A stretch of 64,000 nt of DNA from Monocercomonoides exilis (Eukaryota > Preaxostyla > Oxymonadida > Polymastigidae). The DNA lies in NCBI GenBank assembly GCA_001643675.2, contig LSRY02000002.1:1963501-2027500 (forward strand), in the 5' to 3' direction. Below are positions 52,701-64,000 of the stretch, one piece after another. The notes below the pieces were generated by a model. It was given only the letters and a program-made list of their open reading frames with translations, searched no databases and was not told where the DNA came from. The translations under genes were made by a program, and so were the position numbers. Position 1 is the first letter of the stretch; every line of letters starts with the position of its first letter.

Positions 52701-55700
52701 AGAGGAAGACACCAAGTTCATTGCAAGTGCTGCGATTGAAGATGATTTGAGGGATGAAGAATCTGAAGAATGAGATGCAGATAAAAGAAATAGAAAGATG
52801 ATCTCGTGAATCAGAGTGTGCCAGAAAGGAGGAATAAATGAAATTGGATCTGACAGCTCACGAGGGATTTGCAAGTGAGAAAATGAAGAGTGGGAACCTG
52901 ACAAAAGAGATGGATGAGTGACAAGATACAGCATCACATCGAGTGTTGGAGTACGTGCATTTTCAGGCAGAACAGCTGGTGTTAATTCTGATGAAGACAA
53001 AAAGAATGATGCAAGTGGAGATGGAAGTAGCTGCTTTGTGGTTGATGATTCATCAGAGGAAGATGTTAGAAGTGCGTATCTGATAATTGAAAGGAGCACG
53101 TGTCTTCGAGAAAGATAAAGGCGAGAAAGCGGTTCGTGTCTTTGGTTCCTTTCCTTTTCTTTGTTATTCTTTGTTGCGCTCAACGGTTTCGTGTTATTTG
53201 CGCTTTTAGGAAGAGAAACTGTTGGAGGACGAGGAGGGAATGGCAGCAAAAGAGCATTGTCACAATACTCTCCAAGAAGCGATGGAGAAGCAGTCAAAGC
53301 CAAAGAAGGTACACTCCAAACAGGTGGAGTTGTTAGCGATTTAAATATTATTATTTCTCCTTCATCTGTTTCATCTCCCTTCCCGCTTAGCGCTCCGAAT
53401 CCACCGTCTGTGATTGTCATCGTAGTCAACGATGATCCAGTAGATGAAACAGACATGTTGTCCTCCAAGTCATTTGCCCATTTTGTTTCTACTCCGTTCT
53501 TCAGATCGTTCCACTCTCCCAATCCAGAATGGTCGTCAGATTCCACATCTGCTGCTCCTGATGCTGGCGGGACACAGAACGGATTTTCTTCCATCCTGTT
53601 TGTTTCCTCCTGCTCTTCCAGCTCCATCATAAGTGTGCTGACTTCGTAGAGCCCAAACTGCTCTTCGTACATCTTCTCTTCCTCTCGTTCGTTTTCAGCA
53701 ATTGTACCGATCTCTTTGAATGGATCTGCATTAAAGCCATTCATCATATCTCCAAATGCATTTGAAGAAGACGATCCAGAAAACGCTGAAGAACCAGACG
53801 AGGCAACATTGCGAGGCAAAAACCCAAGCTCTCTTCCTCTCTCAACACCCAACTCCGCCACAAGCCCTGTTTCTCTTTCTTGCGCCTTTTCTTTCCTCAA
53901 TCTTCGAATCTGCTTTTTCCGTATCTCAATCATCTTTGCTTTGAATGCAGACATCTCTTTCGTGGCTGGATCGTCTGTCTCAGCAAACACTGTGTCTTCC
54001 AGCAGTCCCTGTGCAAAGGCATTCAATATTCCTCTCTCTGGTGCTGGCATCAGAGCTTGAAGGGCTTCACTTGCTGTCTTTGGTGGTGCCTTCAATGTAG
54101 AAGTTGCACCAGCAGCAGCAGGTGTGGCATTTGCATTTGTTGCGAATGGGTTGGTTGTCGATGGTGCAGCAAAAGGATTGGTTGTGTTTGTTGTTGTAGT
54201 TGCAAATGGATTTGTTGTGGCTGGCTTAGCAAATGGATTGGTTGTTGTGTTTGCGGATGGTTGTGCAAATGGGTTTGTTGTGTTGGTTGCTGTTGTCTGA
54301 GCAGCTTGTTGTGGAGCAGCAGTTGATTGAGTCTCTTTTTGTGGAGGCTGATAGGGCGAAATAAGATCGTTTTCTGCACGTGTGAGAAGAGCAGCAAAAC
54401 GAGATTGGTTGATAAGCGAGGCGATGTCAAAGAATACACGAGATGCTGTGACAGACACCAACCGAAGTGGAAATAGAAGCGTCAGAGGAAGAAGCACTGT
54501 GGTGACTGTTTGAGTTGTCACTGCTGTGGATGTTGTGGTTGCCGCAGGTGTTGTTGAACCAAAAGTACTTCCAAAGCCTATTGCAAATGGGTTTGTTGGG
54601 GATGGCTGGGCTGCTGGTGCAAGAGAGGTTGTTGTAGTAACTTTTTCTGTGGACTGGAGAGGATAAGAGGAAAGGGAGCATGTTGAAAGCAGAATCACTC
54701 CCACAAGTGCTGATCTGATTTCAGCAACAGGAGAACATAACAGCTCTGGCATTGATGTGGATGCTGGCGGAGATGGATGAAGCGAAGACAGCGCAGAAAA
54801 CAGCGGCTGGCACATCAACATCTCCTCCAGCACGCGTAGAATAGAGAAGCAAAGAGACAGAAGTGAATGCAGAACAGGAATCGATGTCAACGTTTGCTGC
54901 AGTTTTTGCTTGCGTTCCTGTTCCTGCTGCTGTTGCTTTTGTTGTTGCTGGGCTGTTGTAGACTGAGCTGCAACATAAGGCGTCATTGACGGCTGGTTCT
55001 GCTGTTTGGAAGCTGTGTCGTCTTCAATTGGAATAGCTGCCAAAATGGATGGGTGCCATCCGAGCTGCTTATCGACTTTGTCTTCGCTGTTATTGGTACT
55101 CGTGTTTAGTGTCCTCATCTCATCATATCCCCAAAATTCGTCGCTGAACACGTTGAATGGTTCTGGTTGTGCCAGCGAATCAAAAGCAGAAGATGGGCTC
55201 AAATAGGATGCTGAGGGCATCATCTGTGCTCCAACAGCAGACCATCCGCTAGTTGTTGAATAAGGCTGAGGTCCAAACTGTGAATACGGAGGATATAACG
55301 GTCGATTCAAGGGCATGCCAAGAGAATTGCCAGTTCCATATGGCTCCATTGCTCCGTTTGCATTGTTGTAATTAAGCGGACCAGAAGCAGAAGATGGTGC
55401 TGTACGAGAAGAATAAAGCGATGTGACTGAGAATGAAGCAGGAGCGGTCTCTTTGTATGCCTCAATGTTTCTCTGGACAACATGTGTAACAAATGAAGGA
55501 GGAAGGAAACGAGAGGAAACATCAATCAGAAGCGAACACAGCGAAAGGAATGAATGAAGTTGAAACGGCAAAGAAAACGACGATGAAGAGGAAGATGAGA
55601 AGGACATGTCTTCGCCTGCAGATCCACCTGAAGTAAGAGGTGTTGTCAACGAGGCAAAGATGACAAAGCCAGGGATAAGCGCTGGATCAATCACATCGTC

Positions 55701-58700
55701 TGCAATAAACGAAGAATCTTGCAACTTGCTTTTGAACGACTGCCACGTAACAGGCTCTTTCTTCGCTTCTTCGGCGTCTGATGCTTTTGCCGATGTTCCA
55801 TCGCTTGCTCCACCAGACAATGAAGATGAAGGTTTCAAGTAGTTGTCGTGATATCTCAGAGGCGTTGCTTTTCTTTTCTTTTCCTGTTCTTTGATCATCC
55901 AATTAACAGTCGCATCTCCAAGTGATGTCGCCAACCGCTGTGAGATTGTCATGTAAATTGGCTCACTGTTTGCTGAAGAAGCAGATGAAGATGATGACGA
56001 TGAGGCTGTCGATGAAATTTTGCTCTTTTCATCCGTCAACATTTTCTTCCCTTCATTTTGCAGCAGCGCTTCTCTTTCTCTCCTCAGAGCGAGGTATTGT
56101 CTGATAGAATGGATGAGAAGCGGAGATATCACGCAGCCGCATCGGAACTGGCAAAGCACATCTGAAAAGAGATGGAGCGCAGCTGTTGTGCAGACAGCAA
56201 ACTCGCGTGGGTCGGAATACGTTTTGTGTGTGAGAGAAGGGAAGATGTGAGTGAAGACAAAGAGAATGGATGGGGTGAGTGTTGGGTACAAGAGAACAGA
56301 CAATGGCAGTGTGGAGGAAGAAGTCGATGAAGGAAGATGCGCAAAGCTAGACACATCAAAAGGCGTGGATGTTGCTGATGAAGCTGTTGACACAGCTGTA
56401 GATCGTGAAAAGAGGGACAGTGGAACAGATGAAGTGGAAACGAAGACTTCTCGAATGAAATCTATTAAAGCGACGGTTGTTGGGTATCTCTCCAGCATTC
56501 CTTCAACAAAATGGAAATCGGTTCGAAATGTGGATGCAAAGATGTCAATTCCCGATGACAATGATGAAGATGAATCTGTTGAATTCTGATCAAAAAGAGA
56601 AGAAGATCCAGAAGAAGACGAATTTGTGGTTGAAGAAGTCGCTGAAGAGTTTGAAGCAGAAGCTGCTGCCAAATATTTAGACTTCACAAACATGTCCCAC
56701 ACGAACGGTGCATGAAGTGGATAAGACGCAAAAGCAGCAAGTGTTCTTATCACTTCTGCTTTGAGCGATGGATTGAGTGGATAGAGAAGCAGAGCACAGA
56801 GCACATTCAGCGGGCGGAAGGCCGGGTGAGTCATCAGAAATGATGCAGCAAATGGAGACTGACGCACAACACACTGGCACAACGTCAGGAAGGACAGAAG
56901 TCCCTGCAAATCGATGTCTGACAGAGAAGTCTCAGATGATAGACACGAAAACGATGTCACGTCTCTGATTGCGCTGTCATCAAAGCTACCGCTTTTCCTG
57001 TTGTTTATCTTTGACAACACACCATCCCCTTCTATTTCACTGCTGTTGCTTCCGTTTCCTCCGAACCCGTCGCGCCCTGTGACTGAAATTCTCTTCGACT
57101 CCATCGCTTTCTCCTGGCTTTCTCTGAGTGCCTCGAGCATCCCAAACAGCTGGTCCCAGCTCAGCCACGAGAGATGCGGGTGCTTCGAGTTCTGTGCGAG
57201 CATCGAATGCACAAACAATGCAGAGGCTGGGGACGATGCTGCAATTGAGCCAAGCAGGTTGAGGAAGACAGGGTAGACAAGTGTGTTGCTGCCGTCCCCA
57301 GCAGCGAAGGTGATGAAGGAGTGCCAGTGCTGAGTGAATGGCGCACGGACACTGAACGAGCGAGTGAAAAGAGGCTGTCTTGTCACAAGTGCGATGATGC
57401 AGTCAAGAAGATGAGGGAAGAGATACTGGCCGAAGGGAGCTGGCGAAGGAAGGGTGAAGAAATACGACGTTGTGGCAGATGCAGAAACAGAAGCAGTTGA
57501 AGAGGAAGCAGAAGCAGCAGATGGCTGCTCAGTTGAAGTGAGCTTCCCTGCAATCAGCTGTGATGTTGCATTTGCGTCTAATATTCCTTCATATGGTGAC
57601 CATTTCATGGCCAGGCGAACTGAATGAGAGAGACGCGTGGCTCCAACAGGAGAAATGATGGAATAAGAGTTGGAGGAAGGGAAGTGAATGACTCTTGAGA
57701 ACTGCTTGCGTGAAGTGAGAGAGGGGATGTCGCGAGGTGGTGTAAGAGATGATTGTTGTGCTGAAGTGGACGATGACGAAGAAGAGGAAGAAGAAGATGA
57801 TGATGCAGATAATGACGATGATGAGTCTGGAGGTATGAAAGGCCCACCAAATGTTGATTTGATCGTAGGAAATGAGAGATTCGCAGAAATCGAAGGGAAT
57901 CCATCAGAATCTGAAGAAAATGTCGCAGATGAAAGAGAAAATTTCCCCCTTCTCATTTTAAGCTCTGCTGCCCATTCGTCTTCTGAATCTTCGTCTCCTT
58001 CAATTCCTGCCCTATCGAGCTCCCTTCCTCTGCCCTGCATACCAAACAGAGCCTTCTCACGCCTCTTCAGTCCTTTCATTCGCAGCATTTCTTCTTTTTC
58101 TCTGCCTTCTAATCTTTTTGCTGCATCTTCCTTTGCTTTCTCGTGTTCGTCGAGAGCTCTTTGGAATATGCCGTCTTCAACAATAGCTGCAGAGTCGCTC
58201 ATTCCTTTCAGCTCTCTCACAACATGCGGGAAAAGCATCACAAACCCATCTACAATACGCCAGAGGGTCTTCACGCACACAGTCCATCTGGGTGTATCAC
58301 TAATTAAAAGTGGGTTTGATAGCAGTGAATGTTCAATAAACAAGAATACATCGTTTCCAACAACAGATGATTGGACGAGACCGGAAATGTTGTCGGAATG
58401 AAAAGGATCTGTTGGTTGTTGAGATAATTGAATAAATGCATCCAACTGGATCTTCAGTTCATAGTTGACTTCTTCGTCTCCCCGTTGAGAAAGATCACGA
58501 TTTAAATCGTTTGTAACTGATTGAAGATATACCGCCCATCCAAGCTGAATTAGCGAAAGAAGACCTGATGTTGATGGGGTCACTGAATGAAGAGGTTGAA
58601 AACCATCTTTATCGGTATCGTCGTCTTTGTTGTTGTCCTTACTGTTCATTACTCTATCTAGATCGCTGGTAAGATAAGCATTAAACATTCTTGCTGTTTC

Positions 58701-59190
58701 GCAATCGCTAAATATTGTTAAATAGTTAAATTACATCAAGAAAAACGATATTTGATAATGATCGTTCAATTATATTTCAATAAGCAAAAAGATAAAATTA
58801 AAAAGGTTATGCTTCATACGTCCAAATAGTATTTGTAGTAGATTCGTGGTTAACATTAACTTTTTCTTGGCGAGGATTCAAAAAACTCAAAATTGAAAAT
58901 GAAAGCATCACCAATTCCTTGTTAAAAAAGATCCAAATAGCATTTAAAACAAGGAACATTTGTTAAATAACAAAAATTTAATTTGAAAGCGGAAAAAAAC
59001 AAGATCAAAACAGTAACAAAAGTATTAAAATGAAATGTTTGTAATAAGTTCAGCAAACATGAAAGCGTTCGGGTGTTCTAAATTGATTATATTCATGTGA
59101 TAGATTCATCAATGAAGTTGTTAACTTTTGTAAAATTGAAGAATCATGTTGCTGTTGCATCCCTCTTTGTGGTGATTTAAGAGTCTGCAT
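46734..59190 (-). CDS. NUP205: NUP205/Nup192-like scaffold nucleoporin, about 4067 residues
   Basis: NUP205/Nup192 is an alpha-solenoid of the nuclear pore inner ring. Exons 59190-59059, 58917-58820 and 58707-46734 join in phase across introns of 141 and 112 nt. The short first exons are inferred, but they run cleanly into the 11.97-kb last exon. Family matches: SGLLSLIQLGWAVYL (about 124-138) and NDVFLFIEHSLL (about 195-206), followed by WRIVDGFVMLFPHVVREL, correspond to the NUP205 segments around RLAWALALR, NVFLFLMES and NLITDFLALMPMKVKQL. A later LSFLTLCQC...LKAEVIRTLAAF matches LIAFLQLTS...LKAELLKTLAAF. Human NUP205 has 2012 residues; the excess here is Ser-rich insertions and acidic tracts. 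The first ~250 residues of human NUP205 have no counterpart, so either the N-terminus is short or upstream exons overlap the neighbouring gene. An unusual NPFA repeat tract sits at about 1542-1602. Confidence 0.85.
54130..54310 (-). repeat. NPFA repeat tract in the nucleoporin gene
   Basis: At least five TNPFA units separated by Thr/Asn/Ser/Pro linkers, encoded by GT/GGTTTG-rich DNA. A further NPFAIGFGSTFGS stretch lies near 54580, so a few FG dipeptides are present as well. Confidence 0.75.
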
Positions 59191-59260
59191 TTCAGCGGGT
59201 TGAACTGTGGTTAAGATCAAAAAATATTTCCCAAACTAGCATATTTTCATTTTGTTGGAA
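59191..59260. promoter_or_regulatory. 70-bp divergent spacer between nucleoporin and C2-protein starts
   Basis: If both start codons are right, the two genes share a 70-bp spacer that includes an AG acceptor-like site for the minus strand at 59205-59206. That acceptor may mean further nucleoporin 5' exons upstream, inside the C2 gene on the other strand. Confidence 0.4.
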
Positions 59261-61527
59261 ATGGGCAACCTAACCTCAAATGTGAATAAAATTCCTTATC
59301 GTTTGTTTATTACAATATATCAAATTGCTGGCGTTGTGGAAAAGGCTTCTCGAGCTCTGTCAGTTACAAGTTTTTTCATTTTAATAATTTGATTATTAAA
59401 TGGGATATTTAATTTATATGTTTATCAATTTAGTGTACCTTGAATCAAAATCAATTAGTACTTCTTTTAAAAAGGGAATAAATCCTATTGTTTGTTTTAT
59501 TCAGGCGTTTTTTCTAAAGATATTTGTTTCAGATACAAGAGCGATTTTGCTTTCAGAATGTTAAAAATCAATCATCCTTACAATTGGAAGTGTGGTCAAA
59601 GGGATTGTGCTTCGATCTTGAGTTTCTTGGTTCGGTTTCAATTCCATTAGCTCCTTTTTACGGATGTGAAAAGCGTGGACTTTATCCTTTTTCTGTTGAT
59701 GATGGAGAAAAAGTTGGATTCGTTGATGCCGCAATATTTCTTTGTCCTTATGGAATGTCAATTACGGGAGCAACTGTTTGCTTGATTTTTTTTTTCCAAA
59801 TATTTTCAAAAAAATGTTATTTTATTTTAACGATGAAAAACTAGCCTTCTCTATCTTTTTGTGAGGATGGACAGTTATTCGCACCTCCACCAAAAATTCC
59901 TCGAATATGTTCCAAAACTCCTATAGCGCCTTTTTATAAAGAAATGCCTATCCCGGAATTGTCGACTTATCTTTCATCTCCTGCATCTTTTGGATTAGAA
60001 TTACTATTAAAAAGGAAAGCAAAGAAAGAAGAAGAAAGTGAAATGAAAGAAAAGAAACAAAAAAAGCTGCAAAATGTGCTTTCGCAGGAGATGAAAATTA
60101 GTGAGAGAGATGGAGGAATGACGTCAAAAGAAGAACTAGTGTCGATTTTGGGAGGAAAATATGAAGTGGAAGATAAGCAAGATGATCCTCTTGAATCACA
60201 AAGCAAAATAAATCAGCTGGAAAATGAAATAAAAATTCTTCGTAAGCGCCAATCCAACCTTCGGCAGAAGCTGCTGATGAAAAGCAGGTCTTATGATATC
60301 AAAGGGAAAAATAAGAATCTCCAAAAAAAGAGAAACAAGAAAATGAGTTATGAAGAAATTATTCATTTGCTGTATGAAACCAAAAAGGAGAAAGAAAAGT
60401 TGAAAGCAACTTTTGATGAAGAAGCGCTGACGACTCTGCATTTTGCAGAGTATGTTGTGCCGCTTGACCTGAATGAGACAGAAGAAGAGGCGCGAAACGA
60501 GTATTCGAAGCTTGTGAATCAGATGGGGCTGAAGGCGAAAAAAGGGATAGTTCTGGATTCAGACTATTATTTGCGCAAGTGGATGCTGCTGGAGGCAGAA
60601 AGGGTGCATCTTCTTCGGATCAAAGAGAAAGAGCAAAAGGACATCGCCATCACAAAAACACTCAGAGGCAAAAATATGCTGGAAAATGAAAAGAATGTGA
60701 TTTTGGGAAAGAACGTTCAGGATAAAATGAAAGAAGCAATGATTGCGTTGACACCTTCTGTTGCCTCTGCTAAAGAAGCAGAAATCAACCACACTCCTTT
60801 TTCCTCTCTCCCTTCTTCGCGAACAAACACAGGGGTTCTGGTTGAAATGGTGGATGAGGCACAAAAGGCAAATTCGTCTTGTGATGCAACAGAATCAGAT
60901 TTGGAAACAGGAATGTCTGAAGCGTTTTCGAATCCTCTTTCTTCGCGATCCAAACAAACAACACGTCCAACCTCGTCTTCGTGCTCTTCTTCGTATCCGT
61001 CATTAGCCACTTCTTATTCTGCGTCTGCATCTTCGTCTTCGTCGTCAGCAACAACAACAACATCAACGTCATCATCTACTTCTTCTCAACCCCCATCTTT
61101 TAATCCAGTTGAAGACAACGATGCTTTGGAAGCAGCAATGAAGCACCAAAAAGACCAGATTCGCGACCCGTTTGTTTTGATAGTCAATCCGCAGCCGATC
61201 ACAAACAGCGATCTTTTGGATAATCCTTCGTCAGCAGCAGCGGTTGTGCCGAATCCTTCAGTTCATGTGGCATCTTCAAAGAAGATAGACATAAAAGCTA
61301 ATGAACATCCACAAGGCAAAGGAGATGCCAAAACAATAGATAAACGAACAATACGAAAGCTGAACAGAAAAGTGGATTCGTTCTCGTTTTATATTGTTCC
61401 CCCGACGCCCGCTGAACAACAGAAACGAGGAGCTTCAAATACAAAAATTGAAAAAGAAGGAAAAGATGAAGGAGAAAAAACAAGTGTTGAGAAGATCAAA
61501 GGAATCAAAGGAAGTGGAGCAAAATAA
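59261..61527 (+). CDS. C2-domain protein with coiled-coil, low-complexity tail (four exons)
   Basis: Exons 59261-59369, 59434-59489, 59533-59775 and 59845-61527 join in phase (introns 64, 43 and 69 nt) into about 696 residues. Residues 1 to about 135 form a C2-like beta sandwich: YRLFITIYQIAGV, LSVTMYLESKSISTSF, NPIIQERFCFQNV, LQLEVWSKG and LEFLGSVSIPL follow the strand order of a C2 domain. The Asp ligands of Ca2+-binding C2 domains are not evident, so lipid or protein binding without Ca2+ is likely. From about residue 190 the chain is Lys/Glu-rich coiled coil, with a conserved-looking block YVVPLDLNETEEEARNEY, then a Ser/Thr-run segment and a basic end. I recognise no named orthologue. The 43-nt intron is among the shortest in the window. 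Confidence 0.75.
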
Positions 61528-61528
61528 A
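61523..61528 (+). terminator. AATAAA overlapping the C2-protein stop codon
   Basis: The TAA stop (61525-61527) lies inside an AATAAA hexamer, as in the nucleoporin and the spliced ligase model. Confidence 0.4.
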
Positions 61529-63368
61529 AACAACAAAAATGAATGAAAGACGAAATTCAGTTGAATGTTTCGTCTTCTGATATGATGGAACAGCTCTGTC
61601 TGAAACTTCAAATGTGGAATTTTTCGTCATCTTGTTCACATGTGGTTAGAATATAAAAATTTTGTGTAAATATTTCACTATGAATGTTTGATAATTGTCT
61701 CATAAAATGATATTGATAAAAGCAAATAAATTACACTCATTATATTATTCTTAATAAACTTATAGTTGTCTTTTTTGTTTCATTTTTTTAAGTGTTCTTT
61801 GCTTTTTTTTTAAAACATATCACTTCAGCGTCTTTAATTTTTCTGAATTTTTTGCATAACTTCGTTTCTGTTTATATTTTTTTCTGTGTTTATTATTCAG
61901 TATTTTTATAAATTCTGATTTGTGACTTTTCGTTTGATTTTTGCACTTAATTATGTTAATATTTTGTTTGAACTAATTATTATAAATTCAGAACACGACT
62001 TAATATTATGTACCTTTGTTTTAATAAAAAATTTTTGTTAATGTTTAATTTCTTTATTTGTTTATTATACATAAAATTTTATTTTAATTATTTTTTTGTA
62101 ACTTTTCGTGCTATATTTTTATCAAACTGTTCCATATATTTTTTGATTTGAATTGCTGAAAAGACAAATATTTAAAAGAATCTGTAAATGTTTTTTGTTT
62201 TATTTAATTTCAAAGCTGTATGTAAAACAACATAAAACTTATTTTCAAATGAATTGCAAATTCTGCATACAAGTTATGTTTTTGATATTCAACATTCACA
62301 AATCAAAAATATTGTGAAATGGTCGATGTTAAAATTTTATTCTACAAGCCATATTTTTGTGCACTCCATGTCTAAGGACACATACAAATAAACTTTATCT
62401 GAACTTTTAATCAACAAAAAATCTTTCTTTGATTAAAAACAGATGTTAATATTATTTGCATGAGCAAAAAATACTGGAGAAAAAGTTTTCACGATAATTC
62501 GAATTCCGTATCAAATCTTCATTTTGGAGAGTATAATTGAAATCATAATTATTTTCGGAATGTTGATTTTCAAAGATTGTCAGTTTTTTGAAAAAAAAAA
62601 TTTAATGCAAAAGAGAAGAAGAAGAAGAATTGTTTTTCAAGACTAATATTTTCACTTTGTCAATTATTAAAAGGTCTTCAATTAGCCTTTTCACTTTTCA
62701 ATGTTCATTTGTTAACATTCCAGATTAATTTTCCAACAGAAAATATTTCCAGAAAAATTATGGTTTCAAAAATAATCACCCTTTTTCATAAAACATGAAA
62801 ATTTGATTTTCTTATTATCTTCACAAATTTTTTGATGAATTCATTTTCAAGAATTAAAGTTTTAGGCAAATAATTGTTTTGAAATAACCGTGAATAAATT
62901 ATTTTCGAAATTATCGTAATTTATCAATATTTCTTGGATATTATTGAAAAATAAAGATTCACCTTCATTTGAATAAAAAAGCAGAAGAAAATTGAATGAC
63001 ATCAATGTTCAATTTTCGAAGATTTCATAGTTTTTTCAAATATATCACTAATTTTTAAAATAACTTTGCTTTTTGAGATAATGCAGTTCATTTTGAAAGA
63101 AAAAAGATCAATAAAATTTTTATAAGCAGTCAATAAATAATTTTATTAAATTTGAATTGTCAAATAATGCAATTTAAAAAACAGAATATTTCGCAATAAT
63201 CACAACATTTTTAAAAAAACTCTAATTTTATTTATTTATGTGTTATTAATATGTATCATTTTTTTAAATATATTTGGTTACAATTTTCATTTAAAACATA
63301 ATCCTTTGATGAAAAATATCAAATCTTAAGATCATTGACAACCACTATTTGTGTGTGAGAAAACCGCC
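61529..63368. other. AT-rich intergenic region, nothing recognised
   Basis: About 1.8 kb of A/T runs without long frames, tRNA-like signals or convincing repeats. It contains the promoter of the NDP kinase gene at its right end. Confidence 0.55.
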
Positions 63369-64000
63369 ATGAGTTCTGGACAACAACCTACGCTTACTTA
63401 TGCAATGATAAAGCCTGATGCATTTTCTAGGCAAAATGAAATTATAGATGTCATTAAGGAAAATGATTTTAAAATTGTTCAGATGAGACAAATGAAATGC
63501 TCTCCTGAAAAACTTGCTCTTTTTTATAAAGAACACGAAGGAAAGCCTTTTTTTTCAAGCCTTGTTTCATTTATGACAAGCGGACCAATTGTTGCAATGG
63601 TTTTATCAAAAGTAGATGCTGTTGCCGAATGGAGAAAACTTATCGGTTTTGAATTTTTTTAAAGTTTTTGTAATTGATTTTGTGAAATTGATGTTTTTAA
63701 GGGCCAACAAATTCTCTTGTTGCAAAAGAGACTCAGCCAAATACAATTCGTGCTCGCTTTGGAACTGATGGACAATGTAATGCTGTTCATGGAAGTGCAA
63801 CTCCTTCGGATGCTCGTCGCGAAATTAACTTCTTCTTCCCAAACATGGTTGTTGATCCACTTCCAACAGCAGCTGAATCACAATCTTATCTTTCAATGCA
63901 CGTCATACCCCTTCTATCAGAGGGTTTACTTGAATTATGTAAAGTTAAACCAGAAGATCCAACTGTATGATTAAAAGTTATTTTTATTGAATAAACAGTG
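63369..64000 (+). CDS. Nucleoside diphosphate kinase, possibly NME5-like and continuing past the window
   Basis: The enzyme transfers gamma-phosphate from ATP to NDPs through a phosphohistidine. Exon 1 (63369-63645) joins exon 2 from 63702 across a 56-nt intron. Motifs: YAMIKPDAF (ATP site), the Arg-containing RARFGTDGQ, and the active-site stretch NAVHGSATPSDARREINFFF with the catalytic His. Without more splicing it ends with TGA at 63968-63970 (181 residues), about 30 longer than canonical NDK. The extra tail SYLSMHVIPLLSEGLLELCK...PEDPT resembles the start of the DPY30-like tail of NME5-type proteins. The stop is preceded by GTATGA, a donor type used elsewhere here, and a CAG lies at 63996-63998, so the gene may run on. 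That intron would be only 34 nt, and an AATAAA at 63990-63995 argues for ending here. NDK identity is certain; the 3' end is open. Confidence 0.9.

Overview
The window looks like nuclear DNA of a flagellate protist, most probably an oxymonad (Preaxostyla, Monocercomonoides-like). The reasons are short spliceosomal introns (43-192 nt where both ends can be placed, nearly all GT...AG), very large intron-poor genes full of serine, glutamine and asparagine runs, AT-rich spacers between more GC-balanced exons, and an 11.9 kb gene for a beta-helix surface protein with a cytoplasmic kinase-like tail. TAA, TAG and TGA all serve as stops, so the code is canonical. The placement comes from recollection and gene style, not from a search.

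Layout, left to right: a giant Pumilio-type RNA-binding protein (- strand, 256-7124); an ABHD1/3-like alpha/beta hydrolase (+); an unrecognised two-exon gene (-); a plasma-membrane-type Ca2+ ATPase (+); a ten-exon DDX55/Spb4-type DEAD-box helicase (+); a METTL23-like methyltransferase (-); a coiled-coil low-complexity protein (+); and an NAD+-dependent (LigA-type) DNA ligase (-, 23375-24840), which is an unexpected enzyme for a eukaryotic nucleus.

From 24.84 to 34.45 kb there is a gene-poor, repeat-bearing stretch. It holds a GC-richer island with broken reading frames (26.19-26.89 kb), a 3.78 kb element with terminal inverted repeats and an 11-bp candidate target duplication (28244-32026) that encloses a decayed gene, and a clean 386-bp TA-flanked MITE (33475-33860).

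The right half is dominated by two - strand giants: the surface protein (34453-46371; signal peptide, about eight beta-helix modules, one membrane span, degenerate kinase tail) and a NUP205/Nup192-type scaffold nucleoporin (46734-59190) about twice the usual size. A C2-domain/coiled-coil protein (+) starts 70 bp from the nucleoporin start. A nucleoside diphosphate kinase (+) lies at the right edge and may continue beyond it.

The genes do not form a pathway. They are housekeeping genes (mRNA control, ribosome biogenesis, calcium export, nuclear pore, nucleotide metabolism) packed closely: several divergent pairs have start codons only 61-86 bp apart. The surface receptor, the ligase and the transposon-like segment are the lineage-specific part. 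Exon joins were chosen by hand from GT/AG sites and reading-frame phase; no transcript data support them.
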